Part shown: positions 1 to 9,423 of the stretch, piece after piece
How the letters are laid out: every line of letters starts with the position of its first letter
Position numbering within the stretch: the stretch's first letter is position 1
Assembly: GCF_004365705.1 (NCBI RefSeq)
Contig: NZ_SOBN01000001.1
Span: 2,000,555 to 2,064,554, forward strand
Reading direction: 5' to 3'
Length of the DNA: 64,000 nt
From: Streptomyces sp. 846.5
GTDB taxonomy: Bacteria > Actinomycetota > Actinomycetes > Streptomycetales > Streptomycetaceae
Program-made: the position numbers and the translations under genes
Notes under the pieces: model-generated
What the model saw: only the letters and a program-made list of their open reading frames with translations
The model's database searches: none
What the model was told of the DNA's origin: nothing

Positions 1-3
1 ATC

Positions 4-1740
4 ATGACAACCACACCGACGACCGGCCACCGCACCCCTGACCGGAACGCCGCCACCACTCCCCCACAGCCGCTGATCAGTCCTCCACTGGTCCACCCGA
101 CCGCGGAGGTCGAACCGGGCGCCTCCGTCGGAGCCGGCACCCGCATCTGGCACCATGCCCAGGTCCGCGCAGGCGCGGTCATCGGCCTGCAGTGCGTGCT
201 CGGCAAGAATGTCTTCGTCGACGACGGGGTGGTCGTCGGCGATCTGGTCAAGATCCAGAACAATGTCTCGCTCTACCGTGGCGTCCAACTGGCCGACGAG
301 GTCTTCGTCGGCCCCGCCGCAGTGTTCACCAACGATCTGCGTCCACGCGCAACCGGTCCCTGGCAGGTCCTCGCCACCAAGGTGCACCAGGGAGCCTCCA
401 TCGGGGCCAACGCCACGATCGTGTGCGGCATCGAGATCGGTGAGCGGGCCATGGTCGGCGCCGGGGCAGTGGTCACCCGGCCGGTGCTCCCGCATCAGCT
501 GGTCGCCGGAAACCCCGCCCGGCCTCGGGGCTGGGTCTGCGGCTGCGGCACGGTGATCTCCCGCGCCGCGACGCCGCCCGCGCGCCTCGACTGCGACAGC
601 TGCGCCACGGATGCCGCGAACCCGCCGGCCCGCAAGCGGAACCGCATCCGCATGGGCATGCCCCAACTGGGCACCGAGGAGGAGTCGGCCGTGCTCGCGG
701 TCATCCGGTCGGGCCGGCTGACCTGCGGTCCACGGGTGGAGGAGTTTGAGCGGGCCTTCGCTGCCGCGCACGGTGCCGCCAACGCGGTCGCGGTCAGCAA
801 CGGCACGATGGCGCTCGTCGCGGCGCTACGCGCACACGGCATCAGCACCGGTGACGAAGTGATCACCAGCCCGCTGACCTTTGCCGGGACGCTGAGCGCG
901 CTGCTGGAGGCGGGCACCACGGTGCGCTTCGCCGACATCGGGGACGACTTCCTGCTGGATCCGGGGGCTGTCGCCGCCGCGATCACACCGCGGACCCGGG
1001 CCGTCATGCCGGTCCATCTGTACGGCTTGCCCGCGGACATGACCGCGATCACTGAGCTGGCCGAGCAGCACCGGATCACAGTGATCGCGGACGCCGCGCA
1101 GGCGCACGGCGCGCTGGTTGCCGGGCGGTCCGTCGGCGCCGCCTCGACAGCGGCGTTCTCCCTGTACGGCAGCAAGAACATCACCTGCGGCGAGGGCGGC
1201 GTCGTCACCACCACGGACGACGAGGTCGCCGACCGGCTGCGGCTGATCCGCAATCACGGAATGCGGGGCCGGTACGAACACCTGATGCCGGGCTCGAACT
1301 ACCGCCTCACCGAGCTGCAGGCAGCGATCGCCACCGTCCAACTGGGCCGGCTGCCCGAGATCAACCGGCGGCGGGCCGCACACGCGGCCCAGCTCACCGC
1401 CGGTCTGGCAGACCTCCCAGGGCTCATCACTCCGCGGCAGCCCGCGGACCGCCTGCACGCTTGGCACCAGTACACGGTCCGGCTCACCGGCGAGGCGCAG
1501 ATCGGACGGGACGCCCTGATCACTGCGCTGGAGCGCGACGACATCGAGGCCAGCGTGTTCTATCCCAGGCTGGTCTTCGACTACGACTGCTACCGGGAGC
1601 ATCCCCGGATCGTGCGCGACGCCGTGCCGCGGGCAGAGCTGGCCAGTACTCAGGTACTCTCCCTCCCCGTCCACCCGGGACTGACCACCGCGGACCTCGA
1701 CCGAGTGGTGATCAGCGTGCGGCGCGCACTGGGCGGTTGA
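4..1740 (+). CDS. Bifunctional sugar N-acetyltransferase / DegT-DnrJ-EryC1-StrS aminotransferase fusion
   Basis: The 578-aa protein joins two enzymes. Residues about 30-175 are a left-handed beta-helix acyltransferase with hexapeptide repeats, ending in the usual VAGNPAR turn. A short Cys segment follows (CGCG, then CDSC about 17 residues later), suggesting a small zinc-binding knuckle. From about residue 215 a PLP-dependent DegT/DnrJ/EryC1/StrS aminotransferase begins; the Schiff-base lysine is Lys391 in SLYGSKN, followed by a glycine-rich stretch. Together the domains would transaminate a nucleotide keto-sugar and then acetylate the new amine, as in UDP- or dTDP-acetamido sugar synthesis, in the cytoplasm. 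The two activities are usually separate genes. The ATG is three bases into the window, so an earlier start cannot be excluded. The downstream DUF4012 and sortase-type genes are convergent and fit a surface-glycan context. Confidence 0.85.
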   Translation: MTTTPTTGHRTPDRNAATTPPQPLISPPLVHPTAEVEPGASVGAGTRIWHHAQVRAGAVIGLQCVLGKNVFVDDGVVVGDLVKIQNNVSLYRGVQLADEVFVGPAAVFTNDLRPRATGPWQVLATKVHQGASIGANATIVCGIEIGERAMVGAGAVVTRPVLPHQLVAGNPARPRGWVCGCGTVISRAATPPARLDCDSCATDAANPPARKRNRIRMGMPQLGTEEESAVLAVIRSGRLTCGPRVEEFERAFAAAHGAANAVAVSNGTMALVAALRAHGISTGDEVITSPLTFAGTLSALLEAGTTVRFADIGDDFLLDPGAVAAAITPRTRAVMPVHLYGLPADMTAITELAEQHRITVIADAAQAHGALVAGRSVGAASTAAFSLYGSKNITCGEGGVVTTTDDEVADRLRLIRNHGMRGRYEHLMPGSNYRLTELQAAIATVQLGRLPEINRRRAAHAAQLTAGLADLPGLITPRQPADRLHAWHQYTVRLTGEAQIGRDALITALERDDIEASVFYPRLVFDYDCYREHPRIVRDAVPRAELASTQVLSLPVHPGLTTADLDRVVISVRRALGG

Positions 1741-1794
1741 AGACCTCGAACCACCCGGCTGAGCCCTCACCCCCCACCCACCGGTCCGGCGCGC

Positions 1795-3600
1795 TCACGA
1801 GCACCGGGCGGCGACCACCTGGGTGGTCTGCGGCCGCACAAGCGGCTGGACCGGAACCGCCGGGGACAGGGCCGAGGCCGGCTCGCGCAGATGAAGGTCC
1901 ATCTCCCGGGCCTGACCTGGAATCAGTTCGACCTGCGCGGACAGCAGGAGATGACTGCGCTCCACGCTCGGCGACATCAGCAGCGGGCGGCCGTCCAATT
2001 CGGCGTTCCACAACTGCGCTCCCACGCTCGCGTAGAGCGAGACCCAGACGAGGGTGGAACCGGGCGGGTGCGCATGCGTGGGGTCGTCGGAGCGCAGCGT
2101 GATGTCGCCCGGCAGACCCGATGTCGGCGCATGGCTGGTGAGCCTGATCCGGACGGTGCTTGTCCGGTAGCCGCGCGCGCATGGGCCGAGCTCATAGCGC
2201 AGCCTGCGGTCGAGGTAGTAGTCGAGCTTGTTGCCGGCGGAGTTGTTCACCACCAGTGCCGCGTACGGTCCTGGCCGTTCGGACACGGCACCCGACAGTG
2301 CGGTGCCCTCCAGCGCGCCCTGGGTGCGGGGGTCCGCACTCCACATCCGCAGCCGACCGTCCGCCCTGAGGTGGTCCACGACCCGCAGCAGGGCGAGCGG
2401 TTCACGATGGCCGTGCAGGAGTGCCTCGCTGACCGCCTGCGCGACCTGCACCAGGAAGTGCTTGCGGGTGGCCGTGTCGGTGTAGCGGGCGTACGCGGTG
2501 CTTTCGGTGAGTGCGACAGTGTTGGCCGCGGTGAGCTCCTCGCCGTTCGGCAGCGGTACCGGGCCGGTCGCTTGCAGGAGCTGGGCCAGACCCACCGGAT
2601 CGGTGGCGATCGCCCCGTCCAGCCGCTGACCGGTGTGCCGGCGCCACAGGCCGGTCCAGATCTGCGCGGCGTACGGGAAGTGCGCGGACAGGTTGGAGTT
2701 GGCGAGCAGTCTGCTGCTCGCGGCTGCGCCGTAGCGGTTTTCGAACGCCGGGCCGAGGTCGGCCACGGGCGCGGGGGCGGCCAACCAGTCGTCGGAGGAC
2801 AGGTCATGCACGGTGATCCGGCCGTGGTCGGCGGTCAGGACCCCGTAGGCGCCGACCAGGCCGCCAGTGCCGCGCGCCTCGGCGTTGGTCTGGAAGGCCA
2901 GGAAGTACGACCGCGGGCCCGACGCGCCCAGCGCCGGCACCAGCAGTCCCACCGCCGTTCGTACTTTCGCGACCCGCCCGGTGAGACCGGTGACGACACG
3001 GGACAGCCGGGCGCGGGCGTCGTCCACGCCACCGATGCCGTTGGCAGCGGGCAGCGCGTCCAAGCCTTGACGGACTTCGGTGAGGCTGGTCTCGATCCGC
3101 TGCAACACCGGATCAGCCGCCACCAGCGACGCCAGGTCGATGCCGCCGTCCCGGCGAACCAGGGTTGCCGGGCCGGCCACCTGGCGTAGCGTCACCACCT
3201 GTGGCATCACCCGCGTTGCCAACTCGTCAGCGGCTACGGCGATGCCGTGCGCGGTTCTGAACGGACGTCCCGCCAGGGGGAGGTGAGCCGTCGCGGTCCA
3301 CCACACACCGGATGTCGCCCGGCGCGCGGCTGCCGTCTGCTCCCGGAGACGGGCCAGCTCCTGCTGACCGGGCTCGGCTCCGGCGAGGGTCTCGGTGCGG
3401 AGCCGAACCATCGTCACCTGAGCCGCGGAGAGACGGGCTTGCGCCGTTCGGGCCTGGACCGTCAGCCATGCGGCCAGCACGGCCAGCGGCACGCAGGCCA
3501 GCACGGCGCCGAGGAGCAGGCGACCGCGCCTGCGGCGACCGCGCGGCCCTACCGGCCGCTCGCACGGGTCGGCCGGGCCGGCGCAGGGCTCAGCGTGCAC
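1795..3600 (-). CDS. DUF4012 domain-containing membrane-anchored protein
   Basis: 601 aa. An Arg-rich cytoplasmic start is followed by one hydrophobic segment (about residues 27-48), then a long extracytoplasmic region. The body carries features I associate with DUF4012: a coiled-coil-like Ala/Arg/Gln stretch (about 50-95), the core with YFLAFQTNAEARGTGGLVG near residue 230, and a C-terminal beta-rich part. The function is unknown; DUF4012 genes commonly sit in actinobacterial polysaccharide clusters, which suits the amino-sugar fusion gene next door. The GTG start overlaps the 3' end of the upstream gene by 11 bases, so the two are probably co-transcribed and translationally coupled. Confidence 0.8.
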   Translation of the reverse strand: MHAEPCAGPADPCERPVGPRGRRRRGRLLLGAVLACVPLAVLAAWLTVQARTAQARLSAAQVTMVRLRTETLAGAEPGQQELARLREQTAAARRATSGVWWTATAHLPLAGRPFRTAHGIAVAADELATRVMPQVVTLRQVAGPATLVRRDGGIDLASLVAADPVLQRIETSLTEVRQGLDALPAANGIGGVDDARARLSRVVTGLTGRVAKVRTAVGLLVPALGASGPRSYFLAFQTNAEARGTGGLVGAYGVLTADHGRITVHDLSSDDWLAAPAPVADLGPAFENRYGAAASSRLLANSNLSAHFPYAAQIWTGLWRRHTGQRLDGAIATDPVGLAQLLQATGPVPLPNGEELTAANTVALTESTAYARYTDTATRKHFLVQVAQAVSEALLHGHREPLALLRVVDHLRADGRLRMWSADPRTQGALEGTALSGAVSERPGPYAALVVNNSAGNKLDYYLDRRLRYELGPCARGYRTSTVRIRLTSHAPTSGLPGDITLRSDDPTHAHPPGSTLVWVSLYASVGAQLWNAELDGRPLLMSPSVERSHLLLSAQVELIPGQAREMDLHLREPASALSPAVPVQPLVRPQTTQVVAARCS

Positions 3601-4237
3601 TTGTCAGCCGACGGCGTCCGCGCACCAAGAGCAGGGTCAGGGCACTGGCGCCGATCAGAACGCCGCCGGTGACCTCGATTGCGGTGATCCCGGAGGCACC
3701 TGTGCTGGCCAGCAGGTCGACCCCGGGGGTACCCGACGCGTCGTTCGCCGATGCCCCGGCGGAGCCGTGGTCGTCGTCCGCGACGATCTGGATCGTCGCC
3801 TCCAGCCGCCGAACCGAACCGTCAGGGTTCCTTCCCGTCAGCCGGATGGTGTGCGTCCCCTCTTCGACTCTACGGGGAATGTGCACCCGTGTCCTCACCG
3901 TGCCGTTGCCCTCCGTCTCCACGGTCTTCAGGTGCACGACCTTGCTCAGGAGGTCGATGGAAACCGACGACTCAGAGGCGAAGCCCGGGCCGGTGACGGT
4001 CAAGTAGCCGTCCTCGGGCACCACTGTGGAGCTCAGCGAGACCGTGCACTGAGCAGGCGGATAGCTACCCGGCGTGCAGTCTGCGGCCCGCGCCGTCGGC
4101 GCGGCGACGAACGTTGCGCCCAGCACCACGAGGGTGACCGCCGCCTTCTGTACAAAGCCGCGGCGGCGAGTCCCTGGCCCCCGCGGAACAACCGGGGTAG
4201 GGCGTTCGTCCTGCGCTGCGGCAGATCCGTCATTCAT
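3590..4237 (-). CDS. Secreted surface protein with LAXTG sortase signal
   Basis: 215 aa. The ATG at 4237 is chosen over the longer frame (4372) because GGAAGGA lies about 8 bases upstream. A signal peptide (basic GTRRRGFVQK, hydrophobic core, cleavage after ARA near residue 50) is followed by a single Ig-like beta-sandwich. The C-terminus has LASTG, a hydrophobic segment and a basic tail (RGRRR), which is the cell-wall sorting layout. LAXTG rather than LPXTG is the signal recognised by the class E sortases of Streptomyces. The protein is likely anchored to peptidoglycan or held in the membrane. No sortase gene is in the window. Its end overlaps the DUF4012 gene. Confidence 0.7.
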   Translation of the reverse strand: MNDGSAAAQDERPTPVVPRGPGTRRRGFVQKAAVTLVVLGATFVAAPTARAADCTPGSYPPAQCTVSLSSTVVPEDGYLTVTGPGFASESSVSIDLLSKVVHLKTVETEGNGTVRTRVHIPRRVEEGTHTIRLTGRNPDGSVRRLEATIQIVADDDHGSAGASANDASGTPGVDLLASTGASGITAIEVTGGVLIGASALTLLLVRGRRRLTSAR

Positions 4238-4879
4238 CGATGCATCCTTCCGACTCTCAGCTGGCATGGCCGGCAACGAGCGCACGATGGCTGACAGCGT
4301 TGCCGGAACAAGTGGTCCCGCAGCGCTACAACCACGAAGTGCGCATACGGACCCCTTTTCTGCGCTGCGCAATCGAATGACTACGCATGGTTGTCACGAG
4401 CATATGAGAATCGCCGAACGGCCTCGACTCAACGACTTCCCGCGTGGCGCGCCCTGGGGCTCCACCAATCCCCCGGCGCCATCCAGGCATGCCCGCTGCC
4501 GCGATGACGACGGTGCACACGAGCCGCGTCCGGCGAAGCGGTGGACACCGTCGCGGGCCGACGGCCGGTGCGCGGACTTCGGCCACCACCCTTCTTGAAG
4601 AAAAAGGGAATTGGGGTTCTGCACGTGGATTTCCCGCTGGTCCGGCGGCAGTTCGCCGCACCTGAGCCGGGGCAACCCACGCAGTGGGCCATGCCCGCCT
4701 TGCACGGCAGCGGAGTTGAGCCGTTCCGCCGACAGTCCGACCGTCCGACAAGCGCACGGTGGAGCGCCACTGCCGGCGGGGTGCGCAGCCGTCCCGGGCC
4801 GCCCCGTCCAGGGACGGCGATACGTGTACCTCGGCGATCCGTGCACCAGCCGCGAGCGCCGCGAAGCGCGGAATGCGGG

Positions 4880-5070
4880 TCGGCGTCCGGGCGACAGCGC
4901 TCACCGAAAACGACCGGCGGGCGGCGCTGAATCGGACTTTCGCTGCAGTGGCCCCACCGGTGGGGTTTCACCAGCGCCTCCCACTTCAGCCGGATGTTCC
5001 GGGCGGCGTTCAGGTTGACTCCTGTGGATTGGCGGGACTCCGCGGTGCGCGGGTCTCGCGCACCCTCGGG
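4880..5070 (-). pseudogene. Possible C-terminal remnant of an IS200/IS605 OrfB (TnpB)-like protein
   Basis: A minus-strand frame around 4950-5050 reads STGVNLNAARNIRLKWEAL. The NLNAARNI part resembles the last RuvC motif of TnpB-type proteins (D/N-x-NAA-NI). There is no start, no zinc ribbon and no other TnpB motif, so at most this is the final few dozen codons. The rest of the 4238-5085 gap shows no gene that I recognise on either strand. Confidence 0.25.
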
Positions 5071-5087
5071 GCCGATACCGGCGTGGT

Positions 5088-5460
5088 TTGGCTGACCGAG
5101 CAGGGCCGGACCGCGTCAGCAACGAGGTCAACAGCCGGGGCGAGAGGAAGCGCACCACGCGCCGCCGCTCGGGATTCTCCAGCCGGGCCAAGGCCGCGCA
5201 GGCGCTGCGGCTGTTCCTGCTGGGGGAGGCCACCGGCGTCTACGCCGACCCCGACGAGAGCGTGTCCCAGTACCTGGAGCACTGGCTCGCCACCAAACAG
5301 GAGCGGCTCAAGGCGGCGACTTTCGTGCAGTACCGCGACTACATCGCCAAGGACCTCGCGCCCGCCTTCGGCGCGCTGCGGCTGGACGACCTGCGCACCC
5401 GCCACATCGAGCACGGGCAGCTCGCCCAGCTGCGGGCCGGTCGCGGCCGCACCTTGTTCG
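5088..5460 (+). pseudogene. Tyrosine integrase, N-terminal fragment
   Basis: The frame encodes a typical core-binding (SAM-like) segment of actinobacterial tyrosine recombinases: a basic start, then VSQYLEHWLATKQERLK, FVQYRDYIAKDLAPAFG and LRLDDLRTRHIE. Homology stops near 5455, where the frame runs into unrelated sequence (FDMEWLLGF onward). The catalytic domain is absent. A separate piece of an integrase catalytic domain lies 1.7 kb away on the same strand (7185-7440); the two could be parts of one broken gene, but this cannot be shown from the sequence. It is a non-functional relic of an integrative element. Confidence 0.7.
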
Positions 5461-5683
5461 ACATGGAGTGGCTCCTTGGTTTCGAATTTCTTCGGTGTGG
5501 TTTCCCCTTGCGCTTCCATCCTGCGAATCAGCCACCTGGGCAGCGTTGTCCGATCGGCCCCTCAGGGGGATGAACGGTGCCGGCCCACCCGCCCACGGCC
5601 CCGGAACCTCGGCGACGACACCCTGTTTCCGTGAACTTGCGGAACCTGCACCGAATTCCAACGTGTACGGAGATCCGGGAGGC

Positions 5684-6868
5684 TCAGGACTGGTCGGTGG
5701 CCGAGCCGTAGACGTTCCTCGGGCTGATGACCTGGGTAATCGCCCGGCCGAGCAGGGTATGGGGGTTCTCGTTGTCCGACCTGATGTCGGTGTTCAGCAG
5801 GATCACCAGCGTCGCCCGTTGGCCAGGCAGGTAGATCGTCAGGCTCTGGTAGCCGGGCAGGGAGCCCGCATGGCCGATCCACCCGTGGTTGATGTCGATG
5901 CCCAGTCCGTACGCGTCTCCCGGGCCAGGGGTGGGGAGCGCCTTGAGGCGCTCCGCCTGGGTCTGCGGCTTCAGCAGCCGTCCGGTCGCCACGTTCACCG
6001 CCCAGGAGTGCATGTCCTCCAGGTCCGAGATCATGGCGCCGGCCGCCCAGCCCCAGCTGGGGTTGAAGTCCGTCGCGTCCGCCTCGGCGCCGGTCGGCGT
6101 CTCGTCGGTGTAGCCGTGAGCGTGTGGCCGGGGGAACTCCGCGGCCCTCGGCAGGAAGGTGTGGTCCAGGCCGCTCGGCCTGGTGATCATGGACCGGAAG
6201 GCGTCCCGCAAGGGGCGGTGCGTGACCTTCTCGACGACCAGGCCGAGCAGGACGGTGTTGCTGTTGGAGTAGTCGAACCGCGCGCCCGGTGCGAACTGGT
6301 TCGGGTGCGCGAAGCCGAAGCGCAACAGCTCCCGGGGGGTGTATCGGCGGCGCGGCTCGGTCTGCAGCAGGTGTTGGAAGGCCTTGTCGGCGCTGTAGGA
6401 GAACAGGCCGCTGCGCATCCCGGCGAGCTGACGCAGCGTGATGTGGCGCCCGTCGGGGACGCCCGGCACGTATGCCGAGATCGGGTCGTCCAGGCCCACG
6501 TCGCCGCGATCGACCAGTTGCAGCAGCGCGGTGACCGTGAAGGTCTTGGTCTCGCTGCCGATGCGCATGAACAGGTCGGGCCGCATCGGGCCGCAGTCGC
6601 TCTTGTCCGCGATGCCGAACGCGCGCACGTAGCGCTGGTGTCCGGGCCGCCAGATGCCCACGATCACCCCAGGGACGCCGGCGCGCGTGGCCGTGTCCTG
6701 GATGACCTGGTCGAGACTGGCCGGTGTGTCGGCCGCGGGCTGCGGTGCGGCGGGGGACGATGCCGCAGGCGGTGGCGCGGCGGGAGCCGATGCCGCGGGC
6801 AGGACGGACGCGAGACAGGCGGCGGAGACGATTGTCACGGCGGTGCGCAGGCCGGTTCGGAGAGACAT
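5684..6868 (-). CDS. Secreted class C beta-lactamase-related serine hydrolase
   Basis: 394 aa from the ATG at 6868, which directly precedes a signal peptide ending in an Ala/Pro-rich stretch. The catalytic SxxK motif is GSETK (Ser about 101), the second motif is DYSNSN (Tyr about 197), and the third, HAG in GHAGSLPGY (about 330), replaces KTG. This set marks the serine beta-lactamase / D-Ala-D-Ala carboxypeptidase family (Beta-lactamase, class C-like), which includes DD-peptidases and esterases. The natural substrate cannot be told from sequence. The gene stands alone among mobile-element remnants and looks intact. Other starts in the same frame lie upstream but would put the signal peptide inside the protein. 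Confidence 0.85.
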   Translation of the reverse strand: MSLRTGLRTAVTIVSAACLASVLPAASAPAAPPPAASSPAAPQPAADTPASLDQVIQDTATRAGVPGVIVGIWRPGHQRYVRAFGIADKSDCGPMRPDLFMRIGSETKTFTVTALLQLVDRGDVGLDDPISAYVPGVPDGRHITLRQLAGMRSGLFSYSADKAFQHLLQTEPRRRYTPRELLRFGFAHPNQFAPGARFDYSNSNTVLLGLVVEKVTHRPLRDAFRSMITRPSGLDHTFLPRAAEFPRPHAHGYTDETPTGAEADATDFNPSWGWAAGAMISDLEDMHSWAVNVATGRLLKPQTQAERLKALPTPGPGDAYGLGIDINHGWIGHAGSLPGYQSLTIYLPGQRATLVILLNTDIRSDNENPHTLLGRAITQVISPRNVYGSATDQS

Positions 6869-6929
6869 GCTCCATCGATAATCCCCTCCGGGCCCGTAAG
6901 CCCCCGCCACGCCCCCCGAGTCGCCAGGA

Positions 6930-7190
6930 TCAACCCGAACGGGTCTGTCCATCCTTGTCAGCGGACGGCATCCGGGGGCAGCAGCCCGCGAAGCGTCGGC
7001 TGAGGCACAGCATCTGAGCAGGAGTCATGTGCCGGAGGAAGGCCCTGCCGATCGCGTTGGCGATGGCAGGCAGCTGGGCCGGATCGGGGCAGGCCATGAG
7101 CAGCGGCAGGTGGATGGGCTGGAACTTCGCCTTGAAGGCGAGCAGGGAGCGGAAGCCGTAGGCGGCGACGCCGGCGACAACCAGCTCCTG
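6930..7190 (-). pseudogene. C-terminal fragment of an MprF-like (DUF2156) lysyltransferase
   Basis: The last about 85 codons of a minus-strand frame contain YGFRSLLAFKAKFQPIHLPL followed by a P-D-P-A-x-LPAI-x-x-AIGRAFL pattern. This matches the end of the phosphatidylglycerol lysyltransferase (DUF2156/MprF) domain as I recall it. Homology stops near 7185, exactly where plus-strand integrase sequence begins, so the N-terminal part was lost at a recombination joint. The fragment has a normal stop but no start. Confidence 0.5.
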
Positions 7191-7440
7191 GCCCTCAACC
7201 CGGTCCGCCCGCACCGCCGCGGACGCGGACGCACCCAACCCCAGCCCGAGAAAGCCTGGGCCACCGGCGAACAGGTCCACACCATCGCCGCCCGCATCCT
7301 GACCCTCGCCGGACCCACCCAAGCCCTCCTGATCATCACCGCCGCATACACCGGCATGCGCTGGGGCGAACTCGCCGGCCTGCGCCGCGAACGCTGCCAC
7401 CGCAGTGGAGCGGATCCGTTCCGACGCAGGGGTGGGTTGA
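7185..7440 (+). pseudogene. Tyrosine integrase, fragment of catalytic domain
   Basis: The plus frame encodes ALNPVRPHRRGRGR, EKAWATGEQVHTIAARI and LLIITAAYTGMRWGELAGLR. TGMRWGEL is box I of the tyrosine recombinase catalytic domain and carries the first catalytic Arg. The HxxR and Tyr motifs are missing; the frame ends at a stop just before the next ATG. It may belong to the same lost gene as the N-terminal piece at 5088-5460, with the serine hydrolase and MprF tail lying between the pieces. Confidence 0.65.
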
Positions 7441-7443
7441 ACG

Positions 7444-7947
7444 ATGGACTGGTTCACCCCGAGCCCCGACGCGGCACCCGGCTCGCCCCGGCTGTTCTGC
7501 TTCCCGCACGCGGGCGGCTCCGCCTCCTTCTTCCGTCCCTGGCGCGAAGCACTGCTGCCCCGTCTCGACGTCTGCCCGATCCGGCTGCCCGGCCGGGAGG
7601 GGCGTTCCGGTGAGCCGCCGTACACCAGCATGGACGTGCTCGCTGCTGACCTGGTCGACGCCATCGGACCGCAGACCGACAGGCCGTACGCGCTGGCCAG
7701 CGCCGAAGAGATCGCCATCTGGGCCCGCGGCCACTGGGTCATCGAGAACTCCGTGCACTGGGTCCGCGATGTGACCTTCGGCGAGGACGCCCGCCAGATC
7801 CGCACCCACAACACGCCCGCCGTGGTCGCCACCCTGAGCGACATCGTCCGCAGCACCCTGAAAGCCGTCGGCTGGGCCAACACCGCCAGCGCCCGACGCG
7901 CCCACACTGCCCCCCACTCGATCCTCAAGCTTCACGGCATCACATGA
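7444..7947 (+). pseudogene. In-frame chimera: type II thioesterase N-terminus joined to ISAs1-like transposase C-terminus
   Basis: An open 167-codon frame with two origins. Residues 1-83 look like the start of a type II thioesterase of PKS/NRPS clusters: LFCFPHAGGSASFFRPW, IRLPGREGR and the MDVLAADLVDAI helix. The fold breaks just before the expected nucleophile motif GHSMG. From residue about 84 the protein is the C-terminus of an ISAs1-type transposase: WARGHWVIENSVHWVRDVTF, EDARQIRTHN and a C-terminal HGI. Neither half can be active: the thioesterase lacks Ser and His, and the transposase lacks most of its catalytic domain. The joint suggests an IS landed in, or recombined with, a biosynthetic gene cluster that is otherwise gone. 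Confidence 0.7.
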
Positions 7948-8136
7948 TCAAATCGGACTTCCAGGGAACACTCCGGGGCCGTGGGTCGAGCCCGGGCCGG
8001 CCAAGGACGTCAGCGTCGGGCTCGGCACGGGCTCGGCGATCCGTATTGGATTCGGTGGGGTGTTCTGGCTCGCCATCAGACGTCTGTGTTCCGATGCCTG
8101 GTGAATGCCCCGGGCGGCGCTGTGTTCCATCCTCGT
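7948..8136 (+). other. Intergenic spacer, no feature recognised
   Basis: About 190 bases between the chimeric transposase end and the convergent beta-helix gene. No open frame, hairpin or repeat stood out. Confidence 0.5.
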
Positions 8137-9162
8137 TCAGTGCAGTGGTATCGACTTATTTCCGCTGATGGTGATACTGGTGAACGGATAGGTTGAATTC
8201 GCGTCATAGATGACGAATTGCGTATATGTTGACGCCGGCATGGAGCGGCCGAGTGATTGCATCACCTGGCGCCAGTAGGCGAGGTCAAGCTGTATCGAAT
8301 TTTGCGTGATTGTTACGTTATGAAGACTTGGTGCGGTGATCGACCAGAGGTCGACAACGTTCGCGGAGGTGTATACGTAGTTGTTTGAGAGGGTAGTGTC
8401 GGAGGCTACGATATTGACCCCTCGATAGTAGCCACTTATCTTGTTGCTGCTTATGTTTACCTGATCGCCGTGTACCTCAATGGCCGCCGCAACGGCGGCA
8501 TTGCCGTTGAATGTATTGCCGTAGATCTCCGTCCCGGTGCCGGACGTGTAGACGGACGAGTGATCATGCCAGGGAGTGTCTACGGTCGAGAAGGTGTCGT
8601 AGGACACGATGACATTATGGGTTGCGCTTCCCGTGACGATTGTGTTCGTGTTGTTGGTGTTAACGAACACATCCCCGGTTATGGTTATCCTTGTGCCGGA
8701 GAGCAGAGCGAGAACAAACCGAGGCGAGGCCGGCGACAGGCAGTTTCCCGACGCAGTCGAGGCACAGGTGCCGGAAATTTGATTGCCTGACGAATTCTGA
8801 TCGAAGACAACGCCCCTGATCGTGAGGCCGGAAAGGTCTGTGCTTGCCGGAGCTGTAAGAACGGCACGGTAGTTGCCGTAATTGTTCATGACCCTGAGCG
8901 TCGTACCGCCCCCGTTGATCAGCTCGCCTCGCGGGATTGTGAGCCCGGGCCTGATGATGAACGGGTTGGAAGGAGGGCGGTATGGCAGGTTCACCACCCC
9001 GTTGACGGGGTTGCTGAGAAGCTGCTGGATGTAGCCCGTGTCATCTGCTGCGACCACCTGTGGGGCTTTCTGCGCCGCGGCCACCGATTCCGCCATCGAC
9101 GGGACGAGCAGAATTGAGAGCGCCGCCATCGCTGCGAGCATGGTCACCCACAGCCTGAGCAT
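8137..9162 (-). CDS. Secreted right-handed parallel beta-helix protein, low GC
   Basis: 341 aa from the ATG at 9162, which starts a signal peptide (hydrophobic LWVTMLAAMAALSILLVP, then SMAESVAAAQ). The frame is open to 9423 (GTG), so the start is uncertain; the ribosome site near 9162 (GAGGG) is very close to the codon. The mature part is rich in Asn, Thr, Ser and Gly, with repeated beta-helix rungs such as NVIVSYDTFS, TEIYGNTFNG and VNISSNKISGYYRGVNI, as in pectate-lyase-like and phage tailspike folds. No catalytic residues could be assigned. The DNA is clearly poorer in GC than its surroundings, with many A/T-ending codons, which points to recent acquisition. Confidence 0.7.
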   Translation of the reverse strand: MLRLWVTMLAAMAALSILLVPSMAESVAAAQKAPQVVAADDTGYIQQLLSNPVNGVVNLPYRPPSNPFIIRPGLTIPRGELINGGGTTLRVMNNYGNYRAVLTAPASTDLSGLTIRGVVFDQNSSGNQISGTCASTASGNCLSPASPRFVLALLSGTRITITGDVFVNTNNTNTIVTGSATHNVIVSYDTFSTVDTPWHDHSSVYTSGTGTEIYGNTFNGNAAVAAAIEVHGDQVNISSNKISGYYRGVNIVASDTTLSNNYVYTSANVVDLWSITAPSLHNVTITQNSIQLDLAYWRQVMQSLGRSMPASTYTQFVIYDANSTYPFTSITISGNKSIPLH

Positions 9163-9423
9163 CCCTCGATATTGCCAGCGGTGGGAATCTGGCGAGGGGG
9201 CCTGGGATCGGTGACGCGGTGTCAGCGCTGTCGGACCTTCTGCACGAAATGGCATGCGGTAGGCGAATCTGTGCTTCGGGTTCGAAATCCGGCGGAACCG
9301 AACGATTCCAAGCGCCTGCCGAAGGCTTTGCAGGATCTTCCTTACCAGGGGTGCCGTATGCACAATGAAACCTCTCGCTAATAAGACAAATCCGTTGAAT
9401 TCGCTGGGCGCCGCCAGGATCAC

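Noticed and set aside
4600-4850. Possible cobalamin riboswitch around a GCCACTG word
   Set aside because: Only that short word matched; the other conserved boxes were not found.
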